Positions 20,729 through 32,761 of a DNA stretch of 64,000 bases are shown one piece after another. The DNA lies in NCBI GenBank assembly GCA_015143295.1, contig CM026570.1, positions 27,535,250 through 27,599,249 on the forward strand. The letters run 5' to 3'. This DNA is from Tetracentron sinense. Its lineage: Eukaryota > Streptophyta > Magnoliopsida > Trochodendrales > Trochodendraceae. A program made the position numbers and the translations under genes. Below the pieces are notes generated by a model. That model saw only the letters and a program-made list of their open reading frames with translations, ran no database searches and was not told the origin of the DNA. Position 1 is the stretch's first letter, and each line of letters starts with the position of its first letter.

Positions 20729-23700
20729 TCATATCCTGCGCAATCTCATACTCCTAGCACGAGATAAGAACACATCTCTAGCAATAGGCTTGGTCAAAGG
20801 ATCAGCCACCATGCTTCCTGTAGATAAATGCTGTAAAATTACTTCCCGTTGTGAAACCATATCTCGAACGTAATGGTACCGAAGCTCAATGTGTTTGGCT
20901 TTCCCATGGTACTTGGGATCTTTTACATACGCTAGTGCTGATGTACTATCAGAATAGAGCAACACAGCATCCTCAGAATGAGCTGTAACACCCAAGCGTT
21001 GCAAAAATCTCCTAAGCCAAATAGCTTCCTGGACAGTTGCTGAACAAGCTACATACTCTGACTCCATGGTAAAGAGTGCAATGCATGACTGTTTCTTGCT
21101 ACACCAAGAAACAGCTCCACCTCCTAGTATAAATGCATAACCTGAAGTGGATTTGCGCTCATCTTTGTCACTGGCCCAATCAGCATCACTATAACCTCTC
21201 AATCTCAGGTCTCCACCGTGATAACATAGAGCATGATCAGTGGTTCCATGAAGGTACCGAAGAATCCTCTTGACCGCTCTCCAATGAGTAGGTCCAGGAT
21301 TGCTTTGATAGCGACTAACCATGCCAACTGCAAAACATATGTCTGGACGCATACACAACATCGCATACATCAGACTCCCAATTGCAGCTGCATAAGGTAC
21401 TTTGGAAATTTATTTCCTTTCCTCATCATTCTTAGGACATTGGTCTAGACTTAGGGCACATCCCTTTTCCATTGGTGTGTCAATGGGTTTGGAGTTATGC
21501 ATCTGGAAACGTTTAAGAATCTTCTTAATATATGTCCCTTGGGATAAACTAAGAAATTTCCTTGAACGATCCCTTATAATCTTAACTCCCAGTACAAAAT
21601 TTGCTTCACCCGTGTCCTTCATCTCAAAAACAGAGGACAACCACTTCTTAGTGACGACAATGGAATCCAAGTCAGTCCCAGCCAACAGGATATCATCAAC
21701 ATATAATGACAAGATAATGATGCTTTTCTTGGATCGTTTAATATACACACAATGGTCCTCTTTAATCATCTCAAAACCAACTGGGGTAATGGAATCATGA
21801 AATCTTAAGTACCATTGCCTAGACGACTGTTTGAGACCATAGATGGAACGTTTGAGATGGCACACTTTGCGCTCATGTCCTTGGACTTCAAAACCCACTG
21901 GTTGAGCCATATAAATCTCCTCGTCTAGTTCTCCATTGAGAAATGCTGTTTTAATGTCCATCTGATAAAGCTCTAAATCCTGTTGTACTACAATGGTGAG
22001 TATAAGGCGTATGGAGGCAATTCTCACCACTGGGGAGAATGTGTCCTCATTGTCAACACCCTCTCGTTGAGTATAGCCTTTCGCCACTAGGCGCGCCTTG
22101 TACTTGTCAATTGAGCCATCTACCATGCGTTTGACCTTTAAAGCCCATTTGTTTCCAATGGCCTTGCGCCCAGGCAGAAGGTCAACTAACTCCCAAACAC
22201 CATTCTTGTCCATGGAGCTCATCTCATCCTACATAGCAGTCATCCACTCATCACTAGCTGATGAAGAAAGTGCTTCACTGAAAGAAGCATGCTCATCTTC
22301 ATCCTTAGTAGCACACAAGAGAACATTCCCCTCAATCTCAAAATGACGATGAGGAATGTGCGAGTAGCTCTCTTAGCCTTACCAAAAGGCTTTCTACATG
22401 CCTTGCCTGCTAAATAGGGCTCACATATAGGTAGGTCGACCTTAGCGAGTGGGCCTAGAAGACCTTCTCGAGCTAGCCTGGTCATCCTATCTCTTCCTAT
22501 ATGCCCTAGTCTAGCATGCCATGTAGATGAACTTATAGTCACATTACAATAAGTAGATGAGGGAAAAGAATCAAACAAATCTATTTTAAATAAACTACCA
22601 TAAATAGAACCATGTCCAAAAACCACATCATCCAACATAATATTGGAGTTAGTACACTCTGATACATGCGAACCTATGAGTGTCAAGGCACGTCATGGCG
22701 CCTCTTACTTCCTCACTTTTATTGATGACTATACGTGAAATGGTTATGTTCAGTTGATCGCTCACCGCCATGAAGCATCCAAACCATCTAAAGAAAAATG
22801 AAAATTATATCCAAACTGTAATAAAGTCAATACAAATAAAAGATTATGATGAATTCCTGGCACATATAGAACGTCATGTAGAAGTAATTTGCGTCCAGTA
22901 CGCAAATGAAGCTGGTACAAACCGACTCCTCGAGCTTCTTCATGGCTTTCGTTGCCCATGTACACAACATGTGTCCCAGCCAGAACTCTCCTATAATCCA
23001 CAAACCCCGCTCGCTCTCGAGCTACATGTCTTGTTGCTCCCGTATCTATAATCCAATCTGACATAGATTCAGCAACAAATACATGAGAGCATACATAAGT
23101 GCTAAAGGATTTGAGTGAAGGGCTTACCTTTTTCAGCTCAGTGCAATCACGAGCGAAATGACCTAGCTGCCCACAATTATAGCACTTCACCTTGGATACA
23201 TTTTTCTTACCACCGCGCTTACCCCTCTTATGTTTGGGATTTTCCTGTTTGAACTTTGGACCACCTTTGGGAGCACTCGAGCTTGCCCCACCTTGCCATG
23301 CTGCCTTACTCTTATCTTTGCGGCTAAACCTATGTGGTTTGCGCTGGCCTCCATGGGCAATTAGAGCTGCAGATTTGGTCGCCTCTTGGCGCTCCGCTTC
23401 CAGTTCCACATGACGAGAAATATCAGAGAAATTCTTGATATTCTCGTTAAGGATCATGATTTGCTTCATGTTTACCCATGAATCTGGCAGAGATCGGATC
23501 ATAGACTGAACCTGTTGTTCATTTGTAAAGACATTCCCAGTAGCTTTTAAGTCTTGAATGATCCCGGACATCACCCTAAGATGTTCAGTCATCGTTTGCT
23601 TGGGATCCTTAGCCTTGTTGTGGATGTACCTCCAAAGTCAAACTTGAGCTGGTCCCACATGTCTTTGGCTTTTCGGAAAGCCTCATACTCTCCAATGAGG

Positions 23701-23951
23701 TCATCGTGCATGCTACTTAACATAGTAAAGCGCGTGCTTCGATCCTTCTTATACCAAGATTGGTAGGCTTCTAGATCACGACGGTATTGGGCCGTTTGCC
23801 CTTCCTCAGGTTTGGACATCTTACTGGACAAAACTTCCAAGAGCTCTTGCTCATTCAGAAGATACTGAATCTTCTTGTACCAGATGTCATAGTTACTTCC
23901 TGTCAGTTTTTTGCCCCTAACAAGTTCAGCTACTACATTCTTTGCTACCAT
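20729..23951 (-). pseudogene. C1 gag-pol coding region (gag, protease, integrase, RT, RNase H), broken
   Basis: Gag begins at 23951 (MVAKNVVAELVRGKKLTGSNYD) and holds the UBN2-type core and a CCHC knuckle (CYNCGQLGHFARDC). The protease signature WIIDTGATRH follows. The integrase zinc-binding part shows WHARLGHIGRDRM. RT spans about 21410-22222 (YKARLVAKGYTQ, DIKTAFLNGELDEEIYM, LYVDDILLAG). RNase H spans 20729-21370 (YSDADWASDKDERKSTSGY, HIELRYHYVRD). Order gag-PR-IN-RT-RH marks it as Ty1/Copia. Integrase core is incomplete. Several breaks in all. The exact Copia lineage is not assigned. Confidence 0.88.
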
Positions 23952-25290
23952 TTCTGTACATTCAAATTACAAGGTTGACATTATTAGTTACTGTGCACAT
24001 CTCCTTTATTTGTTCAAAAATCCAATTAATAAATATTATCTTCTCAACATATTTAAGATCGAAACTCTGCTAAGCTCGGAATCATCTCCCAAATTGTGTT
24101 GAACAAGAATATATTTACTTATTTATTTTTGATCAAATGTATATATTAGGGGTACAGATACCTCGCCTAATATTTCCACGTGCATTTATATTAACATATA
24201 TATATATATAAAGCATCATTAGAACCCCACTCAACCACTAAGGGAGTGAGCAAGTCACATAAACTCAAACATTATTGAAGATACAAAATCTTCAATACAC
24301 ATATATAATATGTTACAAAATTAAGCTCACAAAGGCTTTAATTATGCAATTTAATGAATCCATTAATAAATTAAACCCTTAGGTCTCCAACCAATAATAA
24401 TAAAAAAAGAATAATATACTAGAATTTTAAAATTAGCCTTTGTAATTTTTAAATTTCATTTAAAAATAATTTAAGCATTTTTTAATAAGAAAAATATGCT
24501 TATAAATTAGAAAATAAAAATTACAGAAGCTTAAAAATTTTTCTGAACACATAGTCAGATAGGGCATAAAATTTGTGATCCATCGGTGAAAACGGCGTCA
24601 AAATCGGAGTTAAAACGAGCCCACACGAGCCTTTTAAAGTTTAGGGGTCAGTTTGCCCATGTGGCAGCTGACTAGGGACTCTAAAATGACATGGCATGAT
24701 GATTGGACCCCCCCCCCCCTCGTGCTGACGTGGCATGCTAACATGTCACAATAACCCATATGGTTGGTGACGTGGCATGGTGATGTGGCATACCAACCCA
24801 CATGGTTGGTGACGTGACAGTCCACGTGGCGCAATGGTCAACCCCTCAATAAATAAAAAGAGACACGTGCAGGGGTGGGCTCATCTAAAATCAAAATAAA
24901 TTTGATTTATTCGAGGCCTACTTTAGAAGACCATATCTTACTCATTTTTAACCCAAAAAATACAAATAAAATACCGTTTCGAAGATCTCGTGGCCTTCTA
25001 TGACAATAGGTCCTTAAAACACCTAGATTAGTTTATTAAGGCTTTCAAAAAATTGCACAAAGATGAAGGAAAACTTAGATCCTAAAAATTAGGATTTGAA
25101 TTTTCTCTCTCTCACAAAATTCTTTTTACACGAAATTAAATTGGTTTGTTCATCTTGATGAGTAGAACACAACCCAATAAATAATTTTGGAAAAATCTTT
25201 TTGAATTTATACAGAAAAAATCCATAATAATTTCGCGTAAAATAACAGCACATATTATTCAGCGAACTGAATCGAAACGAGCCTAACCTG
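23952..25290 (-). other. C1 leader (1.3 kb), with a cluster of ACGT-core motifs
   Basis: Untranslated part between PBS and gag. It is AT-rich near gag, with an (AT)n tract near 24190-24211. At 24690-24870 it holds a run of TGACGTGGCA/CACGTGGC-type motifs. No protein domain recognised; a small repetitive frame there is a by-product of the repeats. Confidence 0.6.
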
Positions 25291-25302
25291 GCTCTGATAC
25301 CA
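25291..25302 (-). other. C1 primer-binding site (initiator tRNA-Met type)
   Basis: Minus strand TGGTATCAGAGC, immediately after the LTR end ...ATAACA, with one base between. Confidence 0.9.
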
Positions 25303-25303
25303 A

Positions 25304-25837
25304 TGTTATATAATTTATTATGTTATATAATTTATCCACATGCATAGAGCAATTAAATATGGCCCTGCAAATAAATATGAGCCGGGTTAGAGTTCTTACT
25401 TAATAGCGAAAGACCCGAATCCTTCGTCGATTCGTTACACTGTCACGATCCTCTTTAGCCCCCGTGTACGTCCTGTTCTCGTAGGATAAGGGTAGCTACG
25501 ATCGAGTTTCCCCTTTGCGATTCCACGGTTCAAATCCAAGAGAGAGAATTTGGATATTCTTAGAGAGAGAATTTCCTTTTTCTGAGAGAGAAGAGAATTA
25601 TTGAAGATGATACGTATATTCTTCTGATAAGGAATTATTTTATATATAATAGTCTCCCACTAACTCACAACCTCTTGGGAAGTTATCCCTATTATTGTGT
25701 TAGTGAATAACATGAAGCTTATCTGAACTTATCAGATTCCCTATATGGACTATCCATCTGGGCTCTCATGACCCGCAACCCATGTGGGCGGATCAAAAGC
25801 TCGGGTCAGGCCCAGCCCGACCCATAAATTCCTAACA
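25304..25837 (-). repeat. C1 5' LTR (534 bp)
   Basis: Same ends and length as the 3' LTR at 19053. On the outer side it is followed by target duplication AATAG; on the inner side by the PBS. Minus-strand TATA-like sequence (ATTATATATAAAATAATTCC) around 25626-25648. Confidence 0.92.
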
Positions 25838-25842
25838 AATAG

Positions 25843-26880
25843 GAAAGTTCTCGAGCTTTGTGAAAAACAAGCATGACATTGACATAGATCCCTCCAAGGC
25901 AAAGGCAGCATCCACTAATGGCACCTATATCAGTGAAAGAATTAAAAAGCTTCATTGAAAATGTGTTACATTCAGGTTTAACTAACCATCTCGCCTTTCA
26001 TGCCACTCTTAAAGAAAGAAAGGAGTACAATTTACATGGAATGATGCATGTCAGCAAGCCTTCAGCCCCCTTTAGAAGTTGATGAGTTTGGCAAGGACTA
26101 TGATGGTTCCCATTCCTCAAATACCTTGTTGTTGTACCTTGCATCAACAAAGGGTGCTATTGGGGCATTTTTTGTTCATGAATATGTAAGGGCATGGAAA
26201 GACCAATCTACTACCACTGCAAGAAGTCTACTGACTGGTGATGGAAAATTTCTGTCACTAATACTCAAATTTCCATCACTATTATTAGTAGAGACGGAAA
26301 TTCATTCGTCGCTAATCCATTACTAATACGACTGTGGCTAAAATCATTAATGACGGATATTTGCCGTCCCTTATTAAAAAGACTTTTAGTGATGGAAGAT
26401 TCTTGTCTCTCTCTATAGACTATATTTTATATTTAAAAATTGAATAAACATACAAATACTAATTAAAGACGGAATATTAGTGACGGTACTAGTTTCAGTC
26501 TCTAAAAGTCGTGTATTAGAGATAGAAATATTTCCGTCACTAATATTTTATCACTGCTTGGCCGTTTTCTTGTGTACATTAATTTTAAGGGATGAAAAGA
26601 TCATACCCCAAAGTTGAAAGGATTCTCTTGTCCTTGGTCTATGCGGTGCAAAAGTTCACCTATTAGAATTTGGAGATGCGATATGTTCCTTGGCGCACAA
26701 TGATTGCAGATGCTAGGACCGGTGGTTTTGTGAAATTTTACTATTTTGAGCAGTTCCAATATAATGTGGAAAACGTTATAATCAAAGGCATGACTTAAAC
26801 TCCATCACAACTCATTAATCCATTAAAGGCTTGTAAGACCATTCATAGTGGAGTAAAATGTGGAAGTGGAAACTGATTAA
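25843..26880 (+). pseudogene. pol: T2 RNase H region, continuing after the Copia insertion
   Basis: Directly after the C1 target duplication the sequence gives GKFSSFVKNKHDIDIDPSKAKA, equivalent to the G.FLGF...GIE.DP.K.KA segment after RT. Then come remnants of W...CQQAF and LLLYLASTKGAIGAFFVHE, the RNase H start of Tat elements. After the MITE, YPKVERILLSLVYAVQKF matches Y..IEK..LALVFA.QKL. Broken. Confidence 0.72.
26215..26574. mobile_element. CACTA-like MITE (360 bp) with TSD TAC
   Basis: Left end CACTGCAAGAAG; the right end read in reverse complement is CACAAGAAAACGG, the CACTA-superfamily terminal pattern. The 3 bp target duplication TAC is at 26212-26214 and 26575-26577, as expected for CACTA elements. 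Subterminal TAGTGACGG / TAGTGATGG motifs occur on both strands inside. No transposase, so a non-autonomous element. It interrupts the T2 RNase H fragment. Confidence 0.7.
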
Positions 26881-26985
26881 GGCATTTACAAGAAGTTAAG
26901 TGATATTGCTCTAGGTGCATTTTAGCGAGTTTTTACTTTTTTGGTGTAAGTTAGCAAGATTTTTCGTGAAACTCTCTAGGGTTTC

Positions 26986-28637
26986 ATGGCAGCCGCCCCA
27001 ATGAGAGGGAGATCCCCACCAAGGCCACCGGATTAGCAAGGTAAAACCTATGCGTCTGTTGTTGGAAACTTCTCTAGATCGGGTAATGGAGTCTCTCATC
27101 CTGTAGACTTCAACTTTGAACCATAACTGAAGTAAAGAAGACTTCATCATACCAAGGGGAACCAGCACTTTTCTATTCAAACGAAGAAATCAACTCTTCA
27201 GAAACAATTTTCCAACACGTTTTGATTGCCAAATTCACGTTTGGGCGCTCTTCGATTGAAGCATTGATAGAATTCATAAGAGAAACGATCCACACTAAGT
27301 TAGGAATTGTTGTAGGGATTCTGGACGAGAGATACATGCTAATAAGATTTGAAGCAGAAGCTGATTACTTATCAGTTTGGATCAAAGAGTTTGTTTATAT
27401 GGAGGGACGGCTTGTGCGGTTTATCAAATAGACCCCCTTTTTTCTTGCAGGATCAGAACCTACAGTGGTCCCCTTATGGATAACATTGCCGGGGTGACCT
27501 ATCAATTTTTTCAATACGAAGGACCTTAAGGCCATTGGTAGTATCGTGGGGAAAGTGCTGAAGGTAGATGGACCAACCAAAACACTCTCGAGGCCAAGTA
27601 TGGCCAGGATGTGCATGGAAATAGATGTTTCTAAACCTAAAATTGATAGGTTCTGGTTAGGGTTGAATGCCACAGGTAGATGACAACAAATTCTATATGA
27701 AAGGGAACCTATTATTTGTGAAAGATGCCAAAAGATCGGGCATAGCAGTGAAGATTGCAGAAGTGTTGAGAAAAGAAATTACAAAAGAGCAGCAAGGGAG
27801 AAGAAAAAATCTGGGAAATCAGATAAGGAAGTTGTTCCCATACCAAAGAACAATACCAAGAGATGGGTTGAAAAAGTTTTTGGGAAAAAGGATGCTACAG
27901 AAAATCAGAGGCCAATAATAAAGAACTTAGAGGTGGTTATGAGTGGTGATCAGGAAAGGGAAGAAGGAAAGGATGGGGATTCCGCGTTAAATCTAAGTTG
28001 CGATATCATATTAATAGAAGAGAATCAGAATAAGAAAGAAGACATTCAGGGGGAAGAAAAATTTACTGAAGGCACTAAAGTTTCAGACGATGAACAAGCG
28101 AAGGGTAACCAAAGTAAGGAGCATAAATCAGTTGGAGAAGAAGAATCTGGGATGGAAGTTTCAATTCTCGAAAAATTGGGACCCAAGATATTAGATCAGA
28201 CTCATAATAATTTGAGAAGACCTGGACCGAATGGTAACATGCTTATTGAGAATCATGGGCTAGAGGCTAAGTTCGGAGGGGGTAATGTTGATGACCAAGA
28301 CACTCTAAATCTTCTCGAGGCGTTACAATTTGAACAACCAAAGAGGGGATGGCGTTCCAAGGAAGAAGAGGTGCAAATAAAGAATACAAATGTAGTTGGG
28401 AATCGATCGGAATCCAAGAAGGGTAGAAGCAAAATGGATCAGAATAAAGAGGAGTTCCTTCATAGTTGCAAGGTGTTCTCCAAGAAAATTGCTGGATCAG
28501 TGTGGTTAAAGAGCTATTCCATTATTCTTTCGAGCAATGGGGTAGAGGAAACCAGTCCAAAAGTGAAAATGAGAATAACAAGATCGAAGTCCAGAGTGGG
28601 ATATCAGGCTACTTCTCAATTATCTAATTATGTTTAG
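26986..28637 (+). pseudogene. LINE ORF1 (RNA-binding/nucleocapsid-like protein), degraded
   Basis: Start ATG at 26986 (MAAAPMRGRSPPRP). A typical DUF4283 domain follows from about 27123: YQGEPALFYSNEEIN, IAKFTFGRSSIEALIEFIR, GRLVRFIK, then PTVVPLWITLPG, GKVLKVDGPT and PKIDRFWLGL. A CCHC knuckle (CERCQKIGHSSEDC) is at 27717-27758. The remainder to 28637 is a Lys/Glu-rich hydrophilic tail. The reading frame changes once between 26986 and about 27120. In the second frame there are stops at 27429-27431, about 27495 and about 27680. ORF1 proteins bind LINE RNA and form the transposition particle. Confidence 0.8.
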
Positions 28638-31600
28638 TACAATCATTTGGAATATTCAAGGAGCGAGCAACCCAAATTCCCATAGGAGATTGAATTCAGT
28701 GATAGCGGAGAAAAAAATTTCTTTAGTAGCGATTCTAGACCCAAAAAAAAGTTTTAAGTTTCAAGATAAATATGGTGTTGATATGGTGTTCAAAAACCAT
28801 ATAGAAAATAATGGAGATGGTAGCAAAATTTGGGTGTTCTGGAAGGATGAGATTACAGTGTCTTCTATTCAGAAATCTCACCAATGTATTTCGATGGTCC
28901 TTTCGGAGAGAGGTACGAATCCGGTTAAATATTCTTTTATATATGCTTCATGTGATAGTTGGAAAGGAGGCATTTATGGGAGGAATTGCAATTTTTAAGT
29001 TCTAATAAATCTTACCCATGGATTATAGGGGTTGATTTCAACGTTATATGTAATGTTGAGGAAAAAAAAAGAGGCAGAAATCCGGCTCTAAATACAATAG
29101 ATGAGTTTAATAATATGATTACCCAATGTGGTTTGATTGATGGGGGTTTTTTAGGGAACCGGTTCACGTGGTGTAATGATCGTATCAGGGCTCATTGTAT
29201 TTGGGCAAGGCTGGATAGAGTGCTATTCAACTCAGCTTTGTTTGATGTGTTTTGGCAGACCACTATTACTCACCTGCCTCGAAGTCCTTCGGATCATGCT
29301 CCTCTGCTTATTGAAGCTGCTTGTAATTCGAGAGGATCCCCATCTTCATTCAAATTTCAAAACATGTGGATTAAGAACGCAGGCTTCATGGATATAGTGT
29401 GAGAGAGTTGGAAAACTGAAAAACTAGGTAACCCTATTATTTCTTTTTTCTTGAAATTAAAATCTCTTAAAATAGAGTTATCTGCTTGGAACAAGAATAA
29501 TTTTGGAAATATCTTTGCTAATCTGAGAGCTTATGAAAGTAAAGTGGAAGAACTAGAAAACCATATGCAAATCAACTAGACTGATGAGGGTTACTTGGAG
29601 TTATGCAGCACTAAATTGAAGTTGAAAGAATTCTTAGATATGGAAGAAATTTTTTGGAAACAAAAATCTCGAGAGCATTGGCTTAAAGAAGGGGACAAAA
29701 ATACAAAGTTTTTTCACTCAGTTTATCAAAATAATCGTAAAAGAAACACGATGCACTCTATCCAAGATAGTAATGGAACTCTGTTGACTCAAGAGGAAGA
29801 TAAAGGCAGGGAAGCAGTTAACTTTTTTCATAAAATTTTACTTTCCAAAGGGATTTTAGGGGTAGATAGCATTGTGGAGTGTATCCCTTCCCTTGTTTCG
29901 GAAGAGGAGAATGCCAACCTTTGTAATATTCCAGATAAGGAAGAAATCCAGAAAGTGGTGTTTGAGATTTAGGAGTCAGGTGCTCCAGGTACTGATGGAT
30001 TCTCGAGTATGTTTTATCAGCATTGCTGGGATATTATCAAAGAGGATCTAGCAGAGGCGGTTCAGTATTTTTTTCATAATGGTTTCATTTCGAGAGCTGT
30101 AAATGCTACGTTGCTTTGTTTGATAGCAAAAAATGAGAACCCGATTACTTTTGGAGACTTTTGTCCAATCAGTCTTTGCAATGTTTTCTACAAAATTATA
30201 GCGAAGGTTATTGCTAACCGCTTGGGTTTGATATTGCCAAAATTAATTTCAGAAGAGCAGTCTGCATTTGTCAAAGGGAGAAACATTGTGGATAATATTT
30301 CTATGGCCCAAGACATGACTTCGCACATCAATAGGAAAGTGAGAGGAGGAAATGTGATTTTTAAGCTCTGGATATGGCTAAAGCATATGATAGAATGGAA
30401 TGGGATTTTCTCCTATTAGTTTTGAAGAAATTTGGATTTAATGAACATTTCTTAAAGCTAATTAAAGGTTGCATCACATCCCCTTTTTTCTCGGCTATTC
30501 TTAATGGGAAATTGCATGGTTTTTTTAGTCTTCTCGTGGATTACGCCAAGGAGATCCTCTTTCCCCAGCTCTATTCATTCTGGCTGAAGAGGTGCTTAGT
30601 AGAGGGCTGAAAATTATTTTTGCTGAAAAGAAGCTGGGGTACTTCAGGAAATCGAGAAGTGCTATTCCTATTTCTCATTTACTTTTTGCAGATGACACTA
30701 TTATTTTTTTGTAATGGGTAGAAGAGATCTATCACCCAACTGTTCAAATTCTTATCGGAATATGAATCAGCTTCAGGGCAAAGAATTAATAACCAAAAGA
30801 GTGCTATGTATGTTGCAGAGAGGAATTCTGAAAGGGACAAGAGAAGGCTAATTAACACCAATGGGATTGAAACCGGCATGTTTCCATTCAGGTATTTGGG
30901 TATTCCCATCTTCATTGGTCGTATGTAAATCAGCTATTTTGATAATATTATTGACAAAGTCAGAAGAAAAATTGAAGGTTGGAAGGGTAAACTATTGTCC
31001 AATGGAGGGAAGCTTGTTCTTATGAAGTCTGTGCTCTCTTCTTTGCCAATCTATAGTTTGATGGGATCCAATATTCCAAATGGAGTTCTTAATAGACTGG
31101 AAAGTATTTTTGCTTCTTTTTCTGGAATGACTCTTCGGGCAGCAATAGAGCTCATTGGGATTCTTGGAACAGAATAGCTAAATCGATCGATGAAGGTGGT
31201 TTGGGAATTCGGAAACTTGGGGAAGTGGCGCATGCTTTCAGAATGAAGATGGCATGGAAAATCATCCCTGAAAAAGGTCTTTGGAGTAATTACTTCCGAA
31301 GTAAGTATTTGAAGAATAATCATCCATGGATGATAGACAGCTTTCTTAAGGGCAATAGAACTTGGTTAGAGATTGGCCGAAGGATCAAAAGAACTTTGAT
31401 CAATTGTAAATGGTTGATAGGAAATGGCAAAGATACAAATTTCTGGTTTGATATATGGTATGAGGATGCTCCTTTAATTGATTTGGCTATAGATTGTCCA
31501 ACAACATTCCCCATGATCAGAGATAGCTAGAACAGAGGTAGGTGGCAGGTTGAAGATTTAAGTATTCTTCCCACAAGAGTGAAGTAGGAGGTAAATAATT

Positions 31601-32761
31601 TCTCTATTTCTTTATCTCATCACGCTAACAAAATCATATGGACTAAAGATAGCTCAGGAAAATTTTCCTCTAAATCTAGTTGGGAATGTGCTCGTGAAAC
31701 TTTCATAAAGTAAGATGGGCTAAATTTATATGGAATGAGGCTATTCCTTCAAAAATCTTTATTCTTATGGAAAATTTTTCACAATGCCATTTCGGTAGAC
31801 TTGAGAATCCAAGATAAAGGAATTTCTTTGTCAAGCAAGTGCGAATGTTGTTCTTCTCCTAATAGAGAATCATTAACTCATCTCTTTTGCCAAGGCGAGC
31901 TCGCTAAGAAGATTTGGAGTAGAGTGCGGTTTGCCTTGAATATCCAGATTTTTGAAAAGGATACTATTCAAACTAGATTGATGAGAATATTCCGAGGTAA
32001 TAAAAATGGTTCAGTGATGGGATTTCTTTGCACTATTTTGCCGGCTTACATTTGTTAGGAGATTTGGCTGTTTCGGAATGCTTCGAGACATGACAACTTC
32101 AAAAGAAATTTCAAGGATATTCTGAGAAGAATCAATGAAGGAGTGACAGAGGCTGCTAAAGTGTGGAAATTTACTAAGTATTTAAATTCTAAAGAGGCGA
32201 ATTTATGTTCATTTTTTGAAATCCTCCCAATCAATCCTAAATCTAAAAGGCCCATTCTTACTAGATGGATCAGTCCATCCCCGGGTTGGTTTAAATTAAA
32301 TATAGATGGAGCAACTAATGGTGATTAGTGGAGGAGGTGGTATTATTCGGGATTCAAATGGGAAGATGATTATAGCCTACTACAAATTCTATGAGATGGA
32401 ATCCAACACTATTGCTGAAATTAAGGCAGTTTGGGATGGTTGTCTGCTGTGTGAGGAGTTGGGATTATCCAACATCATTGTGGAAAGTGATTTTAAAATT
32501 ATTATTGATGTTGTTAATGGTATCTTAGATCCCCTATGGAAAACCTGGTATTGGTGGAAGAAAATTATAAGTTTGAAGTATAAATGTAACTTGGTGTTTC
32601 AGCACACGTACAGTGAAAATTACTAGATAGCTGATTATCTATCCAAAGAAGCTTGTAGAAATCAGGACAATAAAATTTTCAATTTAATCAGTGATTGTCC
32701 TATGCCTATTAAAGGTATGATGTGCACAGATAGAACATCTTTATTCAATATCAGATTGTAA
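28630..32761 (+). pseudogene. LINE ORF2 (AP endonuclease, reverse transcriptase, RNase H), degraded
   Basis: ATG at 28630 overlaps the ORF1 stop within ATGTTTAG. N-terminal endonuclease: IIWNIQGASNPNS, GVDFNVICN near 29030, SDHAPLL near 29290. RT from about 29970: GAPGTDGFSS, FCPISLCNVFYKIIAKVIANRL, EEQSAFVKGRNIVDN, MAKAYDRMEWDF, and the catalytic FADDTIIF near 30685. A zf-RVT Cys/His segment lies around 31750-31930 (CECCSSPNRESLTHLF). A plant-type RNase H lies around 32280-32740 (WFKLNIDGATNG, ESDFKIIIDVVNG). Frame changes lie near 28960-29000, 30370-30420, 31140-31200 and 32306-32328, with stops elsewhere. Confidence 0.88.

Larger units (their letters stand above)
19053..25837 (-). mobile_element. 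C1: Ty1/Copia LTR retrotransposon with both LTRs and target duplication
   Basis: 6,785 bp flanked by the 5 bp duplication AATAG (19048-19052 and 25838-25842). LTRs are 19053-19586 and 25304-25837, 534 bp each. On the minus strand the order is LTR, PBS (25291-25302), a long leader, gag, protease, integrase, RT, RNase H (coding region 20729-23951), a 1.1 kb 3' non-coding part, LTR. By eye the LTRs differ at about 25 of 534 positions (roughly 5%), suggesting an age near 2 million years at a commonly used grass LTR rate. The integrase part is incomplete and rearranged; several breaks overall. Confidence 0.93.
18200..26880 (+). mobile_element. T2: Tat-lineage Ty3/Gypsy pol fragment, split by Copia C1 and a MITE, broken
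   Basis: Plus-strand remnants of pol: RT-leading linker and RT at 18240-19047, then RNase H at 25843-26880. Between them lies the complete Copia element C1 with its 5 bp target duplication. A 360 bp MITE sits within the RNase H part, and the LINE follows near 26900. No LTR, gag or integrase of T2 is recognised. Many breaks; this is an old fossil and the oldest layer in this part of the window. Confidence 0.75.

Noticed and set aside
24634-24834. Small repetitive protein (CHVTNH repeats) on the minus strand in the C1 leader
   Set aside because: Created by repeated ACGTGGCA-type DNA motifs; no start context or relatives.
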